From the NCBI GenBank assembly GCA_030533445.1, contig CM060080.1, forward strand, positions 24,438,552 through 24,502,551: a DNA stretch of 64,000 nt. The letters are read 5' to 3'. Each line of letters starts with the position of its first letter. Position 1 is the first letter of the stretch. This stretch comes from Cyprinodon diabolis. Its lineage: Eukaryota > Chordata > Actinopteri > Cyprinodontiformes > Cyprinodontidae. The notes beneath the pieces are model-generated. The model did no database searches and was not told the origin of the DNA. It saw only the letters and a list, made by a program, of their open reading frames with translations. This document shows, one piece after another, positions 22,301-37,275 of the stretch. Position numbers and translations under genes: made by a program.

Positions 22301-24385
22301 GTTAGCAACATTTTCACAAGTCCAAAATAATATTGCACTACTATGTAAAATCATTTAAGATTGCATAAGAGAACTTAAACAAAAAGCTCAGAATTTAATA
22401 ACCCCTGCGATCTAAAAATGTAATTACTCTTTCCAACATAAGTAGAAATAAAATATGAAAACTTTATCTAGATACCAAAGCATTACATGATATGTTTTTG
22501 TTATGCTGTTTTAAATTCTTTCTATATGCTCTTTTACGTCTTCAAGCATACAGAAAAACAGGCCTAGTGCTATAACTATAAAAAACAAAAAGATACACAT
22601 CTGTCAAATAAACAATAAACACCAAACATTTGTTCTGATAGTGTTTGCATAGTCCTTTATGAGTCCCAAAATAATTTTTGCACAGTTTGCAACCATCAGA
22701 CATAAAAATTATTGTGCACCATCTGCTGACTGTACCATGGGAATATCAGTTTTTATAATGTGCTGAAAAGTTTTTACATTTTAAATACCAATCAGTCACC
22801 GTATAAATGTTTCTGTCACTATAACTAAGAGCCTAAGAATATTATTTCTATCACTAGCGTCAGTGTTAGTAGGACAGCTCACACATCCATCAATGGCTGG
22901 GCTCTCTGAGTAGCTTCAGCTAGTTAATATAGGTAGCACCGCAACTCTATATTAGGCAACCAAAATCAGTGTCTCAGAGAAGGCTTCAGCTTTCCCTACA
23001 TTACCACTAAAATAAAAAACAGAAGAATAAAGCAGCTGACTGTAAAAGTTAACAGAGGAAACTTGCTGAAAATATTCTACTTCAATGTTGTTCTTCTCCA
23101 AATAACAGTTCACAGGTGTTCACTCCTCATAAAACCACATTTAGTTATTTAGTTAAAATGTTAGACATCTTTACAGGACTTTGTTTGACAGTTTGAACAA
23201 AAATGTTTGAAGAAAACACAGATAAGTAGGGTAGGTGCTGTAGGAGAGACGAAATAGAAGGCTGCTGTCATTAATAAAACAGGACATTAATAAAACTTAA
23301 TAAAATACACTTTATTTATATCTTTGTGCTGACTGGACCTCAGTATTTTTTTTTTAATCTAGCTACGACCCTGACTACGTGTGTGGAATTTAGTTAAGTC
23401 ATTGCACCTAACTAGCCCTATTTAAGAAAATCTATTCTCCTGAGCAATTTTTTGTGTCTACATCATATCTGAATACAAAATCCCAGTACCATTTAAGAAA
23501 TTCAGAAAAAAACTGAGGAAATCAGAAATGATACTTCAAAAAAGTACATTAATAGATATTAATTTCTTGGTCAGCCTTTTAGAATTCACATTTCAAAATA
23601 AGACTTTCTTCATTCGGGTTATATAGGACTTAACTATTTTGCATACTTCACAACCTTAAAGATTACGTGAAGTATTTTTTCTTTGGTACATAATATTGTG
23701 GTACTGTTCTATCAATGTTTCTTTTTAAATAGTTATCTCATTTATAAATTAGCGAATTTATAAATCATATGCAATTTAACACCTCAACCATTTTTTTCTC
23801 TTATTGTACACATTCCTTTTATTTTAATGTGGATCACTTTTCAGAGAATTAGTTTAACATTTTATTTTTTTTTATTTAATTATACTGGAATACATTTCAT
23901 TTAAACTGGAAATGGAATGTGAAAAAAGTGATTTTGGTTGTTTTTAGGCTACACTATATAAAGCAAGTATCATAGATTGATCAGATACTGTATGTCTTGC
24001 ATTTTAAATGATTTAAAATGTCTCCAGGGCCCGTTAATTATGCATCTGACTATTTTTAAGAGGTTACTTCATTTTGTAAACTGAGATATCAGTCAGGGAT
24101 TTTTACCCACATAGCACCATGCAGCTCTCTGGCACAGAGCCATGTTGTCAAAATAAAAACATGCCACTTTGGCTTTTATAACAGTCTAACACAGCACACC
24201 TTGCACATAAATGTTTGCTACATTTTTACATTTCAACTAATGTCAAATTATTGAAACTGTAGTTACCAAAAGGTAAACATAAAACACTGTTTTGTCATCT
24301 AGCCTTTTGAAAACACCATATCTTCTTATAGCTTCTTTGGTCTCTCTCATCATTTACATGTCAGTTTTTTCATCAACATCAAATA

Positions 24386-26119
<1,734 letters not shown>

Positions 26120-26830
26120 TATGGAGCCTAGGTGGAAGTTCAACTGAAGAAACTAATTGCATTCCTACATCCACCTGTGACACAGCCAATCAGCTTTGAA
26201 CCACACCTACACGAAAGCCAATTAGCATCCAAAGTTGATCTTAAAAGGCCTTCGATCCGTAACTTTTCTGCTCCTAGTGCGCAGGCTGTGGATGCGCTGT
26301 GTGATTTCTTTCAGATGACCCATTTCAACCCAACTCCAGCCCCTCCTCACCATTGCAGCTAAAGCTTCATCACGGTTTCATTCCTCCTGGACTCTTACTG
26401 CATTCTGCATTTCATTTCGACCGGTCTGGCAGAAGACCTCCATGTTGAGCCTGGTTCTGCCAAAGGTTTCTTCCCAACAGGGAGTTTTTCCTCTCCACTG
26501 TCGTTTCATGCTTGACAGGTTCTCTCAACCTGTGTTATCCAACTGGACTTCCATCTTCCAGGTCCCTGAGTGAAGCTCTAGTATCAGCTCACACAGTCCA
26601 CTGGATCTCCCCATAAAGCTCAGCATACCGTCTCACTAACCAGCAGTCTACAGACTGACCAACTTCGTATATCTCTATTAACTATTAAGCGCTATTTTTC
26701 CTGCCGAGGTCTGAGCTTCAATGACAAAGTAATTGTATCAATAAATTTCTTCTAATTGTCTTTTCTCTCCATGTGAGTTTTTCAGACTGAAATATCAGCT
26801 ACAGCTCTTGTGGGCGCCATCGTCTTCCAA
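26120..26830 (+). repeat. GC-richer interspersed repeat, possible LTR
   Basis: The core 'gagcctggttctgccaaagg', 'ggagtttttcctctccac' (about 26447-26500) is a common fish repeat pattern. The block as a whole has an LTR-like order: two CCAAT-type words (agccaatcag, agccaattag) at about 26184-26226, a 'cttaaaagg' TATA-like word at about 26240, and AATAAA at 26740. Ends and target duplications could not be fixed, so the class is uncertain. A related block lies on the other strand at 43425-43632. Confidence 0.4.
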
Positions 26831-27989
26831 CAACTTCTGGTTTTCTTCTTCGTCTTTTTACAAGGCAGTTAGGTCCAATTGCAGATCACATGACTCGTGA
26901 TGCAAAAAATGTTTCCATAGCATTTTTGCGAAATATAAGGATTTTGAGACAACAAAAAACGTATCTTTAAAGCATAAAAACATGAGTTTTGTTTTTAAAT
27001 TGCAGTGTTTCTATTAGGCAAATTTATTTTTGTAATAACAATTTGTGCAATTTGATGGTAATACTGTTGCCATTTCAGGGATATGCATAGGGATATTTCT
27101 TTAGTAACTTAACTCTGCTCTAAGCATCCCCACACCTTTTCCCCTGATATGTTGCTGTGTTCCTTGGTCTTCACAATGCTGTTTGTTCATTAAAGTTCTC
27201 TAAGTCTGCCATAACACAAGTATCTTCATCTTGAAGATAAATATATCTGTACAGCCAAGAAAATAGTTTTCATTTAGCCCCCAACCTAACCATTTGATAA
27301 CACCAGTACTTTGTTTGACCACGTGGCAGGTGCCTGACACCTTTCTGTGGCTTTTTTGTTCTGACAGGGGCCGAGAGGTGTCAGGGGATTACTTATCACT
27401 ATGACACAGGAGGCCAAGAAGCCTTAATGGTGCATAAGGGGAAATGACAATGTGACACGTATTTGTTTCTACAAGAATTGAGGTGATTTTTCACTTTATG
27501 CCCCAGAAAAGCACAACGAAGACATACAATACCCCACTGTTATATATATATATATTAAAAAAAAACTAAGAATAGGAGTTGTGAAAAAAATTGCAACATT
27601 CTCAAAGTTAATTTTTGCTTTTTAATGGTGCTGTTTCATTATGAGCTGCTCTAAAAAAAAACACTGGCTATAAAGGAGCACATTTTACGGTATTGGGTGA
27701 AGGGGACTGTGACGAGATTGTGGTTCCCAGGTTAGACACTCAGACATGGGGGGGGGGGGGGGTGATAATCTCACTGTGTCACAGGTCCACTTCCCTTGAG
27801 TATCTGTGGTTTTACACACAGCTCACACAGCTGTGTGTGTTTGTGCTACCTCGGCAACAAAAAGACAACAGCTGCTGTATGTTCACTAAGAAGCACTAGT
27901 GAACTTAAAGTGGCCAGACTGATTTCTGTAAATGATGAGGAATTGAGAAAAGTATTTCTTCTGAGGCATTATCTGTGACTGCTGTTAGA
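26831..27989. other. Non-coding stretch with a G15 run
   Basis: No gene was recognised. It holds a short (TA)n near 27540-27556 and an uninterrupted run of 15 G at 27748-27762. Confidence 0.35.
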
Positions 27990-28235
27990 AGTATTCATAC
28001 CCTTATAGCTGTATTAAATTTGGACAACCGCAAACTTCATTGTATTCTATTGGTATTGTTTTGGATTGATTATACCAAATTACAATTTTGCATTACTATG
28101 AAATGGAAGGAACAAGCTCTAAATCTCCAAAAAGTTTTACCAACAAAACTCCAAAAAGTATGGCATATATCTGCATTTACATACATACTATACATGTTAC
28201 CCTTATTAGTCTATAAAACAATGTATTGAAAATCA
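27990..28235 (-). mobile_element. Decayed Tc1-like relic (old family A), end segment
   Basis: 'agaagtattcataccctta', then 'accgcaaacttcattgtatt', 'ttggtattgttttggattg' and 'gaaatggaaggaac' follow the order of the family A end. The orientation implies a minus-strand transposase. No transposase codons remain. Confidence 0.5.
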
Positions 28236-29064
28236 TGATTTTATTTTTTATTAAAATATCTTTTCTTTTTAAAGTACTTTGTGGTGTTTATCAGTAAAAA
28301 GTGCTACATATATGCAATTTGGCTTCATACTATAGTATCATACTACAGTATATTGAAGTTTTTAGTTGTAATAACCGGAAATGTAAAAAAAATCAAAACT
28401 GTAATGAAAACTTTAAGGAGGCTCTGCATCCCAACATAATCTTCAAAGGTTTTGAAAAGTAACGGTAATCAGCCATTTATATCCATGCATAATGCAATGC
28501 TCTCACCGCATTAATGGTTAAGAGTACAGATATAATTCAGTAGGACATTTCTAATATAATTACCGTTAGTGACAAATTTAAAAGTATTTCTTAAAAGAAA
28601 TGTGTCACATTACAAATATAAAGCAAACTACCTTTACATGAAAACCAGCAAAATAGCAGGATCATTTCTTGAATAATGAAGTCTAAATACTCAGAGGAGT
28701 AGTGTATTAGTTTGCAGAAGTCCTTATACTAAAGCCAGTAGTAGCTGCACATTTGAAGGCTACAGTTTATTCTAGCAAAGGAGAATAATTTCATTTTTCA
28801 GTTTAAGAATACCTATCAAGCATCATTATGTTAATAAAGCCAGCCCTATATTCTACCTCGCTTAAACATAGCTTTTTATAAGATGGCATTTCTGCATTGG
28901 TTAAAGGGTTCAAAAGTGCTGCAAATTCATGAATGCGTAGCATATACAAAACGTACTGCGAAGACATGCCAGGGATTAGCAAACCCATCAATTAGAGTAA
29001 CTCACACAACACATTCAAAGGAGAATGTTGTAACATAAAAACACTGCCATGGTAAATTGTAAAC
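28236..29064. other. Non-coding stretch, nothing recognised
   Basis: AT-rich sequence with no frame or repeat family recognised. Confidence 0.3.
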
Positions 29065-29345
29065 TGGCTTTTACCTATATGTCGCTTTTTCAAGTAAGGA
29101 GAATTGACCAAAGCGCTTTACATTGCATTGAGTCATTAACTCGTTAGGGCACACAATTTAGCACTTATTTTGGCAAGCTATATTGTAGCCACAGGTGCCC
29201 TGGCTCACTGACTGAGGCGAGGCAGCCGTACACTGGCGCCACCATCAGTAGGCAATACGGGTGTCTTGCCCATGGACAAAATGACATTAAAAGCTGGAGC
29301 TGGGGTTTGAACCAACAACCCTTAGGTTACAGGGCAGATTTCGGT
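29065..29345 (-). repeat. tRNA-like SINE with 'aagcgctttgg' tail
   Basis: Read on the minus strand, the head has a box-B-like 'ggttgttggttcaaacccc', followed by 'catgggcaagacacccgta' and 'ggtggcgccagtgtacggc'. The tail has 'tgcaatgtaaagcgctttgg' and 'aaaaagcgacatatag'. This order matches a common fish SINE-type repeat. Confidence 0.55.
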
Positions 29346-31711
29346 GTTTTCTACGTACTATTTTTTTTACTCACTACTTTTCTGCAATTTTAGAAAATTG
29401 TAAGTAGTTGAGTACAGATGTACTACAAATTCAAAAACAAGCTGCAAACACAAAACCCACTACAAAAACATAAATGATGCAAAAAAAACGCTGACACAGC
29501 AAAACATTATTTTCAAAACATTTTCAAAATTTTTTTGTAAATAAACTTTACATATGTAAACTTTATATATGTAAATATTATTTTGTCAATGTATTGTCCA
29601 TTTGCTGAAATCTTGCTTTTATGTCTGAAACTACATGTTTGGTGTCCTCCCGAGGCTTAAGCAGGGTTAGTGCATTTGATTTTTGCTACTGCCTTTCCTG
29701 AGCGTTATGACATAACCCTGCTGACGTTAGCAGCACTGTCATTGGCAACTGTTCTTTGCTGACAGGTCTGCCTACACACTGTGGTTTACTTTCGTTATGA
29801 CTAATGGCAAATTAAACTGCTTTCTCACAATAAAAAAATAGAAGTAAGTCATTATTTTCTTTATCATAAAAATTATATATATGTGTGTGTGCCTTTATGT
29901 ATTTGCAGTGTGTTTGCACCTCTCAGCCCCAAACCCGTTTTTCCATGAAACACTTTTTGCAGAACACTGAGGTCAACAAATGGTCAGGATGTTACTAAAG
30001 TCTTTTCAGCCGTGTGACTTTGTCTTAAGCCACCAGTAACCTCAAACTAAGAGTGCTGCTGAGTTGCTTCTCTTTCTTTTTGTTATTCTAAGACTAATAT
30101 GTGCAAGCACTAACTGCAACTGCAGAAACGGTTACCATGCATTGCACTTCAAAAACCTTGAGTGTGTACACTTCTCTTTAGGTTATTAAGTTTTTAATTA
30201 AGTTGCAATTTAGGACCTTCTAATTCTTTGCTTGCATAACTGGAGGTGTCAACAGGACCAAGGCAATGTATCAGATGATCTCAAATAAGGTAAATTCCAA
30301 AACAATGGGGATAATTCCCTTAGAATTCACCACTGCTTACACTTTTAAGACACTTTAATAGCATAATTTACAATAACGTGTTCCTGTTTGTGTTTGAACA
30401 GGTGGGTGGGGAAGCATGTGAGTCTGTGTTCAAGACATGTTGATATATTAGATTAAAATGCATACAACAGAAAGCATGAAAGTGGTAAATGTCCAACCAA
30501 GAAAAAAGCTGTCCAAGAACATGTGTCAAATTATGGGTTACAAATATATTTTAGCCCATTAATCATCATTGATCTTGTTTGTCTTGCTCTGCTCAGAGAA
30601 AGAGAAGAGAGTTGGATATCTAGTTTAACGCCCCGATCCTCATGACCCCCTGACCTCTGAAACGCAGGTCGTGTTGAGACCCCAGACTTTGGGGGTTAGT
30701 AGTTTGACCTCACCCGGTTTGGATCAGCAGGCTAATGACCTGCCACTGTCTCTACTTGCCACAGTCTGACAGCTCCACAAGTCGTCATCACACTGGGCCA
30801 AACAGGAGCACATAGGGCAAATGGGAGGCAAAATGGGGTTCGTTTGTGCATTTCAGATCTTGGTATGCATTCGTATCACACAACACTGATATCTTTTATA
30901 CTAGAAACACACGTACACAGAAACCATAGATGCAATGATGAAGACAGAGGGGTTGTGTGTTTATATTCAGTGGAAGCATGTGGAAGCATGTAAGCCACAG
31001 AATATTAAAACAAGGACGACTCTGCTGGTTTCACAAATGGCAGGGTAAAAGGAGAATTGTGTGTGTGTATGTGTTAAGAGGTCCTGTGATGCTGAACAAT
31101 GGTTCCTCTTCATCTGGTCATGTGCTGTGTGTGCATGCACGTGTAATTTTGTATGCAACCGTTTAAAGTGCCTATGTGTGTGTCCCTGCGGTGCATCTTG
31201 GTCACATGAAAATAGTGCTAATGAGGGGCTACTGTTTACAGCTGGCACCAGCAGTCAAACCTCTGTTGCAATAACACACTTACAGAGATAACAAAAAGAC
31301 AGACCATAAATATATATAAGGTTCAATCTGCCATTAAGAAAATTTTTTTAATATTTTTGTTTAATAACTTCTTTTGTCAACTGTCAATACTTTGTATTCC
31401 TATTTAATTTTTGCAACAATTTTCTGTATAGTGAGTGATGATAGAAGCAACAAAATACTGTATGAAATGGCAAAAAAGTGTGATAAGTATAACAGTTCAC
31501 TAACTGTTGGAGAACTGCAGTAATTATTGCCATCTTAATGCTTGATCTTCAAAGATTCCAAATAAAGAGCACCAAATTGCATGTAAATTGGGCGTGTTGC
31601 AAGCAATCTCAAAAGATTACGGTGCAAATTTTAAGCTGTACAAACTGATTGAGTTCTGCCGATTACAAAGAGCAGATTGTGCGTACAACAGGCTGTTTGA
31701 GAGTGCATACA

Positions 31712-31774
<63 letters not shown>

Positions 31775-32819
31775 GATATGATCATCATTACATATGATGA
31801 CATAATTGGTGAAGTAAAATTGGTAGCCTCAGCTGTATTTTGCATACAAATCTCATTTTCTTCTACTGCTTAGTCAATACTACTATGTTGTTTGTTTCAA
31901 TTTATAATGGATCTTTTACTACAAACTAAAGTCTAGTCCGCAATTATTGTAAACACATATAATATGCACTAAAAACAAACATCTGAAAACTCACATCGTA
32001 TTCACATAAGCTTGACATCACATTCAGACAAAGTGAGAGTAGGATGCACATTGCACTGGCCAGTAATCCTCATTAGGACACTTTTGGCCAAAGGCGTTTG
32101 TTTTAAAAACCTTAATCCTTTCTCTCAGCGGGAGGGTGGTGGGGGGTTCCAGGAGGTGCAGTGCTACAGAGACGTACTTGCTATTTACTGCTTGGGAATG
32201 AGGGGATCTGGAGCAAAGATCTCTCCACTGGAAACAAGCCAGTTGACAAAGTTTGTGTGTAAACTTTCTGCAGCAAGATAACCAAACACACTATGTTATT
32301 GTTTTTTGTGTCAGACAAAAGCTATTACAGAATGCTCTCAGTGCTGCAGGATGACAAATGTCTCAGTGCTTATATGGCATAGGAAGGGAAGGTATTTTGT
32401 TATTTTCTTTTCCATTTGCCTAATTAGAGATTAAGAATAAAGCAGAGAGTGTGAGTCAAGAAGAGCTATCTCATCCCAGATCCATTTGATGGAGGTGCAC
32501 CGATTTAATTTCTGGTCTTCATCTTTTCATGTTTTGCTTAAATTGCTTCTTGGTCACATGATGAGGGGGGTCACTTGTGGTATTTTTCACTTGTGGTAGT
32601 AATTATTTGTTTGAAAATAACACATGTTCTGAAGTGCTGACCATACAAACAGAAAACATTAAAAAAAAACCTTACTTTATTAGTTTTGTCAACCTTAATG
32701 TGATAAAAATTATTCTCATTTTCAAAGAATTTGTATTAATTTCAACCACATAAGGCTGCAAAAATACTTTTGATATTCATATTTTAACACATCACAACTT
32801 CTAACCTGAGTTAATCTTA
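29346..32819. other. Non-coding stretch with one microsatellite
   Basis: No gene was recognised. A GC-richer patch at about 30625-30830 has several tgacc words and could be regulatory, but nothing in the sequence proves it. The (TA)n tract at 31722-31770 is listed separately. Confidence 0.3.
31722..31770. repeat. (TA)24 microsatellite
   Basis: About 49 bases of uninterrupted TA, preceded by a short atgtatatgtg lead-in. Confidence 0.95.
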
Positions 32820-33180
32820 TTGGGATTTTATTGTAGCCCCACAAAGTAGTACATTTAAACTTCGGAAATAAGACAGTAAGAACTTTGTTTGTCTTTTTGA
32901 TAAACCTAACAGGACTTTTTCATGCTTTTAAATCTAATTGCTTTCAAAATTATATAGAACTTCACTTTAAAGGCTATAGAGGTTAGTTGGAGGACTGGTG
33001 TGAAACCTATTCATTAAAACCAAGGGTTAAAGTTAAAAAGTAATATGTCAAGCTTTAAACATCTTAGTTAGCACTGCTCAATCTGTCATCAGAAAATGCA
33101 AAAAATATGGCCTACCTATGGTATCCCTACAGCAACATCTAAGATGTTTAACAGAGGTGGAAAAATCTGTTGAAGAAACC
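32820..33180 (+). mobile_element. Decayed Tc1-like relic (old family A), transposase sense
   Basis: An end segment ('tgggattttattgtagcccc', 'aaagtagtacattt') is followed by 'agcactgctcaatctgtcat' and 'cagaaaatgcaaaaaatatgg'. In this family these words encode the N-terminal DNA-binding part of the transposase. Here the sense strand is plus. Stops and indels interrupt every frame. Confidence 0.5.
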
Positions 33181-33894
33181 TGATACATGTTAAAAGTTGC
33201 TAAAAGCAGGAAGAGGGGCTAAATTTCCTTCGCATTATCCTATATATGTAGAGGACACACCACATATAATGGTAATTGGTGAGACCAAACTCTAACATTT
33301 TAATCAAGATGCAAAAGGTGACAGGGATGTGTTTCTCCAGCAGAGACTATGACCTCTTTCCTGTTTCTCCTGCAGGGACAAGGAAGCTGGTCCGAGTTGA
33401 CTAGAGCATGACTGAAGATAAATACAGAGCAATGCATAAATAAAACTCATCGGATGGTTTAAAAGACCTCTGACTGGGGTAGATGATCACCCTCCAGCAG
33501 AAATTATGACCCTAAAAATGCAGCCAGAACATCAAGTCCAGACTTCAGAGATTTGTAGCAGAGCCAGTGAGGTCACCTCTTCTCTGAACCTTTCTCTGGA
33601 CAGTGGTTTCATCTACTCTCCTCTGATTTCTGGAAAAGAAGGAGGAGTCATTTGTGTGTTTTTTGGATTTCTGTGTCAGCAGCTTGTAGATCACAGCCTG
33701 TCCAGCTTCAAGGTCCAACTCGTGGAAATAAAAGATAAATCCCCAGTGCTGTGTATGGTGATCCATTGGCTCTATCTTAGAACCTGCACAATTACGCAGT
33801 GTGTGTTTTCCTTGCTATCAGGAGTTCATAGGTGTTCTCTGACAACAGTTTAAGACTGTATCTAAATCCAGCCTTTGTGATCTCAGGTTAATAA
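33181..33894. other. Non-coding stretch with an unexplained 115-codon frame
   Basis: A plus-strand frame runs from 33506 to 33853. It has no recognisable domain, and its overlapping antisense frame is of similar quality. It is regarded as chance or as part of an unrecognised repeat. Confidence 0.3.
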
Positions 33895-34221
33895 GCAAAA
33901 TCTATCACTCCAACTGTCTTTGTGCTGGGTTGGACAACTTTGTCTATATCTCCTTCAGCTGGTCCAAAACACCTCTGCTAAATGATAAATGTTGGCTCAC
34001 TGAAACAACAACAACAAAAGTCTGTGGTTGGAACATGGGAAGATGTGAACATTTTTAAGCGGTATAGATATTTTTAGAAGACACTGAAAATAGACAACAG
34101 CAAAGTGTCTTCAGTCAGAGGCATCTCCAGATCTGGTGCAAGAAAAAACTAAAACCCTATAAGTTACTGCAACATTTAATTTCCCTTTGACATTAATAAA
34201 GTATTTTTGAATTGAATTGAG
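33895..34221 (+). mobile_element. 3' end of a decayed non-LTR retrotransposon
   Basis: 'tgctgggttggacaactttg' and 'cagctggtccaaaacacc' resemble the reverse-transcriptase end of fish LINEs. The segment ends 'tttccctttgacattaataa', 'agtatttttg' and (aattg)n, a typical LINE tail. A similar tail occurs at 39085-39200. The middle is too decayed for a family call. Confidence 0.4.
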
Positions 34222-36629
34222 TTTAAATCACTAACACTCTTTTCAAGCTTAAAGGTATTGTGTAGGATTTTCACGAATTTTTGTAAAGACTCGCCCTGTT
34301 AAAAGTTGTTGTTAGGAACACACAAGCTTACTTTCCAAAGAAGATTTGCAATTTTTCCACGATGTCAGACTCACCACTGGTAGGTAAAAATGGGGACGAC
34401 CAAGTAGGGCGTCCTTACGTAAACATATAACCAGAATGATTGACAATTATGAGGACCAACAACTATTTTGATGATCCACCCTGAAAAAGCACATCCTCCA
34501 CTATACCTTTAATTGATAAATAAGCCCAAAAGATTCTGAGATTCATCTTATCTGTTAGAATCAAAATCATTTGTGCAATCAGCTGACTGACCGAGGATTA
34601 TTCCCCGCTTGCTTTTTCCTGCTAATAAAAACCAGACATGATTCCTGATGCCAAAAGAAGGAAGGGGCAGTGGAAACAGTAGATGATCTTGAGGCAACAT
34701 CAGAGATGCATTACTGCAAAGGCTGAGGGACTGCTTGTTTGGTGTTTGGATCAGATCATTCAAATCAATGCCACATGCTGTGAAGTGTGAACACATCCAG
34801 AGTGGGACTCCATCACACCGCCATGACACGATAGTCATAAAGTTATTTTCCTATTAAGAAATGATGTGATATATATTCCTCCGTGTGAATACAGAAACGC
34901 AAAGCAAGTGGGTTGAAGGCGAAAAGGCTATTAAAACCATGTGTTTGGGGCAATGCCTGCGAGTGATGGCTGGCTGTTTTTGTGAGCCTATGACAGGGAA
35001 TTAAGGCAAGATGACTTGCACAAGGGGTCAGTAAGAACTGCTTGGCTTTAGTTATGAGGATGTGGAAATAAAGTTTTACATCCCTACCTGTTTTATTGTG
35101 CCGTTTACAAGACAGCAGGTGCAAGGTTATTAAAATCTCCCATTACTTGTACAATCACATCAGAATGGATTGCATAAACCGGTATGTGTGATGACTAACA
35201 AGAAGTTTTGGCAGGCCAGTAGCAAACAAGAATGAGAAGCTTCCCAAATGAGCACGTTTAGATATCAGTGCTTATAGATCTGAATCATTATCAAAACTGA
35301 AGTTCAGTTATGATGAAAGTCTGACTTTTTGTTGTCTAAGTTGTTCAGAAATACACGTGTGTGTCTGCACGCACAAATCAAGTTGAGCTCACAGACTGAG
35401 GCACTCCCTCTTACGCAAAGAGTTGTGATTGTGTCTGCATCAGGCATCCTGCCAAAGGAAGGGGGAGTGAAAAAGTCTGGATAGAGGGAAATAAGGGAGG
35501 GGTGGGGTGGGCTCCACAGGTGCTGAATCTTAAGCCGGGTATGAGAAGTGGGGAGAGGAGGATTCGGAGTTAGGCAAGTGGACACATTAGGACACAGTAG
35601 AGGAGCTGTTATTATGAGCCAGCACTCATTTTTATGACTCCACATAAGCTAGTACCCTCAAGCAGGACAAGGAGGCAGCCACAAGCTTAGGCTGGTGGCC
35701 AAAAATACAGCTGAAGCGAAGTAGCGGGATTGAAAGCAAAAAAGCTGGACTGTTTCCTACATGCATGACTTGCCTGCTAGACAGTTAACACATTTACATG
35801 AAGGTTTTAAAAATATTTATGTGTGTGAAAAGTTGAAAACTGCTCCAAAATATGTTTTCTTTACTATCAAGGACGCACACACAAACACAGATATGACTGG
35901 CCTGCTTCTAAAAAAGAAAATGAGAGGAGGAGAAGGAGAAGGAGAGGGACGAGGAGGAGGAGGGGAAACATGCTGGTAGATTGTATTTGGTCAGCAGAAT
36001 TTAATATGAGCGAACTAGTGGTGCTTTTCTTCTGGGGCCAATTCCCTGGAGACACATCCATCTCTGAGAGATGGTTGGGAGGACAAAGGAGGACTGCCCC
36101 CAAGACTCAACCCAGACGTGCTTAAATACACATGCACACACAAAGCATGATGGGGTGCATGGATATCAACAGTTAGGAGCATGCACGTCGTCGTGCACAT
36201 ATTCACACAAGTGATGTGCTCAGACAGAGTCCGCCTTGTCTCACAACAACTATAGAGCTAAAGCAGAGGGAGGAGGAGGGAGTTTAACTGAAAAGGACTC
36301 TGAGAGGTATACCAAAGTAAAAGGATAGAATGAAGGAGAACTCATTTAATGGAAAGTGACATGGATGCAAGGTCTTGAAAGCAGAAGGAGATTGCTTTGA
36401 GAGCAGCAGAAAGGTAGTAAAGAAAAGAGATGTTGTAGTAAGCTGTCATGCCTCATGACAGCCCTGTCAGTCTAAGGAAACATTATGAGGACATGTTTAT
36501 ATACAGTTATGGCAACCTTTCTAGGTTGCTTGGGCTTAATATCAGCATTCTATTGTCAGTCACTTTCAGCGTCTGGCATATATATTTATATTATTGAATT
36601 TTACTTAGATTTGGTTATTTTAAAACTGC
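34222..36629. other. Non-coding stretch with purine-rich tract
   Basis: No gene was recognised. A GGA-rich purine tract covers 35918-35970 and further purine-rich sequence lies at 35450-35600. Several frames near 100 codons (34548-34838, 34843-35124, 35304-35645 minus) show no domain. Confidence 0.3.
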
Positions 36630-37275
36630 AAATTTTAATGTATTTCACTGGGATATTACATTAGGGACCAGCTTAATGTTGTGCATGTATGTGATCTTCA
36701 GAATTGTTTTTGCCCTGCATGGATATTCACCCCCCTTTACAGAAATTAACCATAAATAAAATTAATGCAACCAACTGCCAAGGCAAACCCTAAGTGGTAA
36801 ATTGTGTTAGATGTTTTCATTTTAGCATAATAACCAAACTAAAACATTTTGGACTAAAGAGTGGTCATTTTGAAAACCCTGAGAGATTGACATTCCTCTC
36901 ACTTTACATGTCACTGTGCCTCTGGGCAAGACACATTTACTCTAAGGTGCATACTGGTCTGCAAATTAGGAATGTGGTCAATAAGAATAACAGGAGCTAT
37001 AAAACAACAGTTCATTTACCCTTTACCATGTGTTACTCTGAACACACAATCCCCACAATAAAACATGGTAGTAGTGGTATTATTCTATGGGGATTCTGCA
37101 GGGACTGGGACGCTGCTCAGTTCTAGTTAGACAGATGGAGCTTGATAAGGAGCAAGTCTGAAAAAACACCAATAAAATAATAATTACCCTATCAGTATGC
37201 AAAGGTTCTGCAAAGACTGTGTAATAAATTCAAAGTTATAAAATGTTTGTAAGAAGCAGGAAAAATAATTTTTAG
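36630..37275 (+). mobile_element. Decayed Tc1-like relic (old family A), transposase sense
   Basis: The segment opens with 'tgtatttcactgggatatta'. It continues with 'taaaacatggtagtagtggt' and 'ctatggggattctgcaggga' (about 37060-37110), which correspond to the VKHGGGSIMLWG-type motif of Tc1 transposases. It ends near 'gatattcagcccc'. The frame is broken several times. The sense strand is plus, opposite to most other copies here. Confidence 0.55.
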
